A stretch of DNA of 64,000 nucleotides from positions 1,576,680 through 1,640,679 of the forward strand of contig NZ_JACIJO010000001.1 of assembly GCF_014206875.1 (NCBI RefSeq). The letters run 5' to 3'. A model generated the notes under the pieces. The model was not told the origin of the DNA and did no database searches. It worked only from the letters and a program-made list of their open reading frames with translations. Shown piece by piece: positions 62,996 through 64,000 of this stretch. The number at the start of each line of letters is the position of its first letter. The first letter of the stretch is position 1. The translations under genes were made by a program, and so were the position numbers. The stretch is from Algoriphagus iocasae (GTDB lineage: Bacteria; Bacteroidota; Bacteroidia; Cytophagales; Cyclobacteriaceae).

Positions 62996-64000
62996 ATGAA
63001 AAAATATATACGGGGACAACTCATCATGCTATCTAAGAGATTACTCTACGGATTCATTTTTCAACTGATTTTTTGTACGGTTCTATTAGCCAGTAATGGG
63101 AATGCACAAAGGAAAACTATTGATCAAGTAAATGTAACACTGAGTGTGAATGAATCCTCACTGTTGCAATTGTTTAGAAAAATCGAAAACCAGTCTGGAT
63201 TTGAATTTTCTTATAATTCAGAAAAAATCGATTTAAATCAAAGGGTGACTGCAAATGCAAGTAAACAAAGTGTTTATGCCGTTTTGGAGGACTTAGCGAA
63301 GAAAACTGGACTTAGCTTTGTTCAAATCAATAACAATATCCACGTCAAGCAAAATAAGAATGGGACTCGGGTAACCATTCAAGTAAAGCAGCTGGTTTTA
63401 ATAAGTGGGATAGTTAGGGATTCCAATGGTGAGCCTCTTCCTGGTGTTACTATTTTAAAAGAGGGGACAACCCAGGGTACAGTTTCTGATTTGGAAGGTA
63501 GGTATGAAATCAATGCTGAAGAAGGGGATTATTTACTATTCTCTTTTATAGGCTTTGATGAGCAGAGAGTACAAGTTGGCAACCAGAATACCATCAATAT
63601 CACCTTGAGAGAAAATGCCCAGAATCTTGAAGAGGTGATTGTCATAGGATATGGTGAAAAAAGCAGGAAACTAATGACTGAATCCATCGGTACTGTAAAT
63701 TCAAAAGAAATCACAAAATTACCTATTGCTTCTGCAGATCAATCATTGCAAGGAAGAATTTCTGGAGTTCAGGTGACATCTGTTGATGGAACTCCAGGTG
63801 CACCAGTTTCCGTAAGGATAAGAGGAGTTGGTACCGTTGGAAATACCCAGCCACTATTTGTCGTTGACGGTGTTCCAGTTGGCAACAATTCAGATGGGGT
63901 AACTAATCCACTGACTACAATCAACCCTTCTGACATTGAAAGTATCTCAGTTTTAAAAGATGCCTCCGCAGCTGCTGTTTATGGTGTGAGAGCCGCAAAC
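62996..64000 (+). CDS. susC: STN-domain SusC/TonB-dependent transducer (3' truncated by window edge)
   Basis: 335 codons are visible from the ATG at 62996 to the right edge without a stop. The start MKKYIRGQLIM leads into a signal peptide (cut after NGNAQ). An STN (secretin/TonB N-terminal) domain (about 42-118) reads LSVNESSLLQLFRKIENQSG...AVLEDLAKKTG, followed by a carboxypeptidase-regulatory-like domain (GVTILKEGTTQGTVSDLEGRYEI), the plug and its VIGYGEKSRKL, and the DGVP...SIEVLKDASAAAVYGVRAAN-type plug end. With the upstream sigma and FecR genes this is a complete sensing set. A matching SusD probably follows beyond the window. Confidence 0.93.
   Translation, partial: MKKYIRGQLIMLSKRLLYGFIFQLIFCTVLLASNGNAQRKTIDQVNVTLSVNESSLLQLFRKIENQSGFEFSYNSEKIDLNQRVTANASKQSVYAVLEDLAKKTGLSFVQINNNIHVKQNKNGTRVTIQVKQLVLISGIVRDSNGEPLPGVTILKEGTTQGTVSDLEGRYEINAEEGDYLLFSFIGFDEQRVQVGNQNTINITLRENAQNLEEVIVIGYGEKSRKLMTESIGTVNSKEITKLPIASADQSLQGRISGVQVTSVDGTPGAPVSVRIRGVGTVGNTQPLFVVDGVPVGNNSDGVTNPLTTINPSDIESISVLKDASAAAVYGVRAAN

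Noticed and set aside
1..64000. Mobile element, prophage or CRISPR
   Set aside because: No transposase, integrase, phage structural gene, spacer-repeat periodicity or tRNA attachment site was seen; topB alone is not evidence of an integrative element.

Overview
The window is chromosomal DNA from a member of the Bacteroidota, most likely a free-living Cytophagales bacterium near Algoriphagus/Cyclobacterium. The pointers are paired SusC/SusD genes, a FecR-type anti-sigma gene feeding an STN-domain SusC, ABC permease/M1 peptidase fusions, many ECF sigma factors, acidic lipoprotein export signals after the lipobox cysteine, AT-rich DNA and weak Shine-Dalgarno sites. The genus is an inference. I saw no rRNA, tRNA, CRISPR array, transposase or integrase.

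Layout. 0-2.1 kb: 3' part of a ROCO GTPase with a C-terminal TIR domain, running in from the left. 2.2-17.8 kb: a peptidoglycan-sugar (MurNAc) locus with a metallophosphoesterase/PQQ protein, SusD and SusC on the minus strand, then a NarL-type regulator, MurK-like kinase, MurQ etherase, a giant STAND-ATPase histidine kinase and a secreted serine hydrolase on the plus strand. Three near-identical palindromes (CCCT-N6-AGGG) lie in front of susC/regulator and in front of murK, and probably tie the two arms into one regulon. 18-30 kb: a minus-strand cluster with an exported CHAT protease, a serine-hydrolase lipoprotein, an ECF sigma factor coupled to a TPR membrane protein, two paralogous surface lipoproteins and an outer-membrane barrel. 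Four of its transcription units carry the same two-part promoter motif, GATGAC-N15-CGATGWG, with identical spacing. This is the best candidate for an undescribed system.

30-46 kb: topoisomerase III, hydrolases, a membrane-anchored winged-helix regulator next to a propeller lipoprotein, small stress-type proteins, a LytT/LytS pair whose regulator is cut by one in-frame stop, an ABC exporter fused to an M1 peptidase, a cupin and a GNAT acetyltransferase. 46-51.4 kb: a four-gene minus-strand biosynthetic operon (TIM-barrel-like protein, SbnA, FAD/NAD(P) protein, Y4yA-type decarboxylase) preceded by a terminator-like hairpin in its leader. 51.8-53.7 kb: a translationally coupled hydrolase/ECF sigma/membrane-protein operon. 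54.2-64 kb: a carbohydrate-type region with two c-type cytochrome lipoproteins, a Tat-exported TIM-barrel isomerase and a beta-helix protein, then ECF sigma, FecR and an STN-containing SusC cut by the right edge.

Two copies of a diverged ~108-bp intergenic repeat occur at 46.0 and 53.8 kb. Base composition and gene style look even across the window, with no obvious island boundary.
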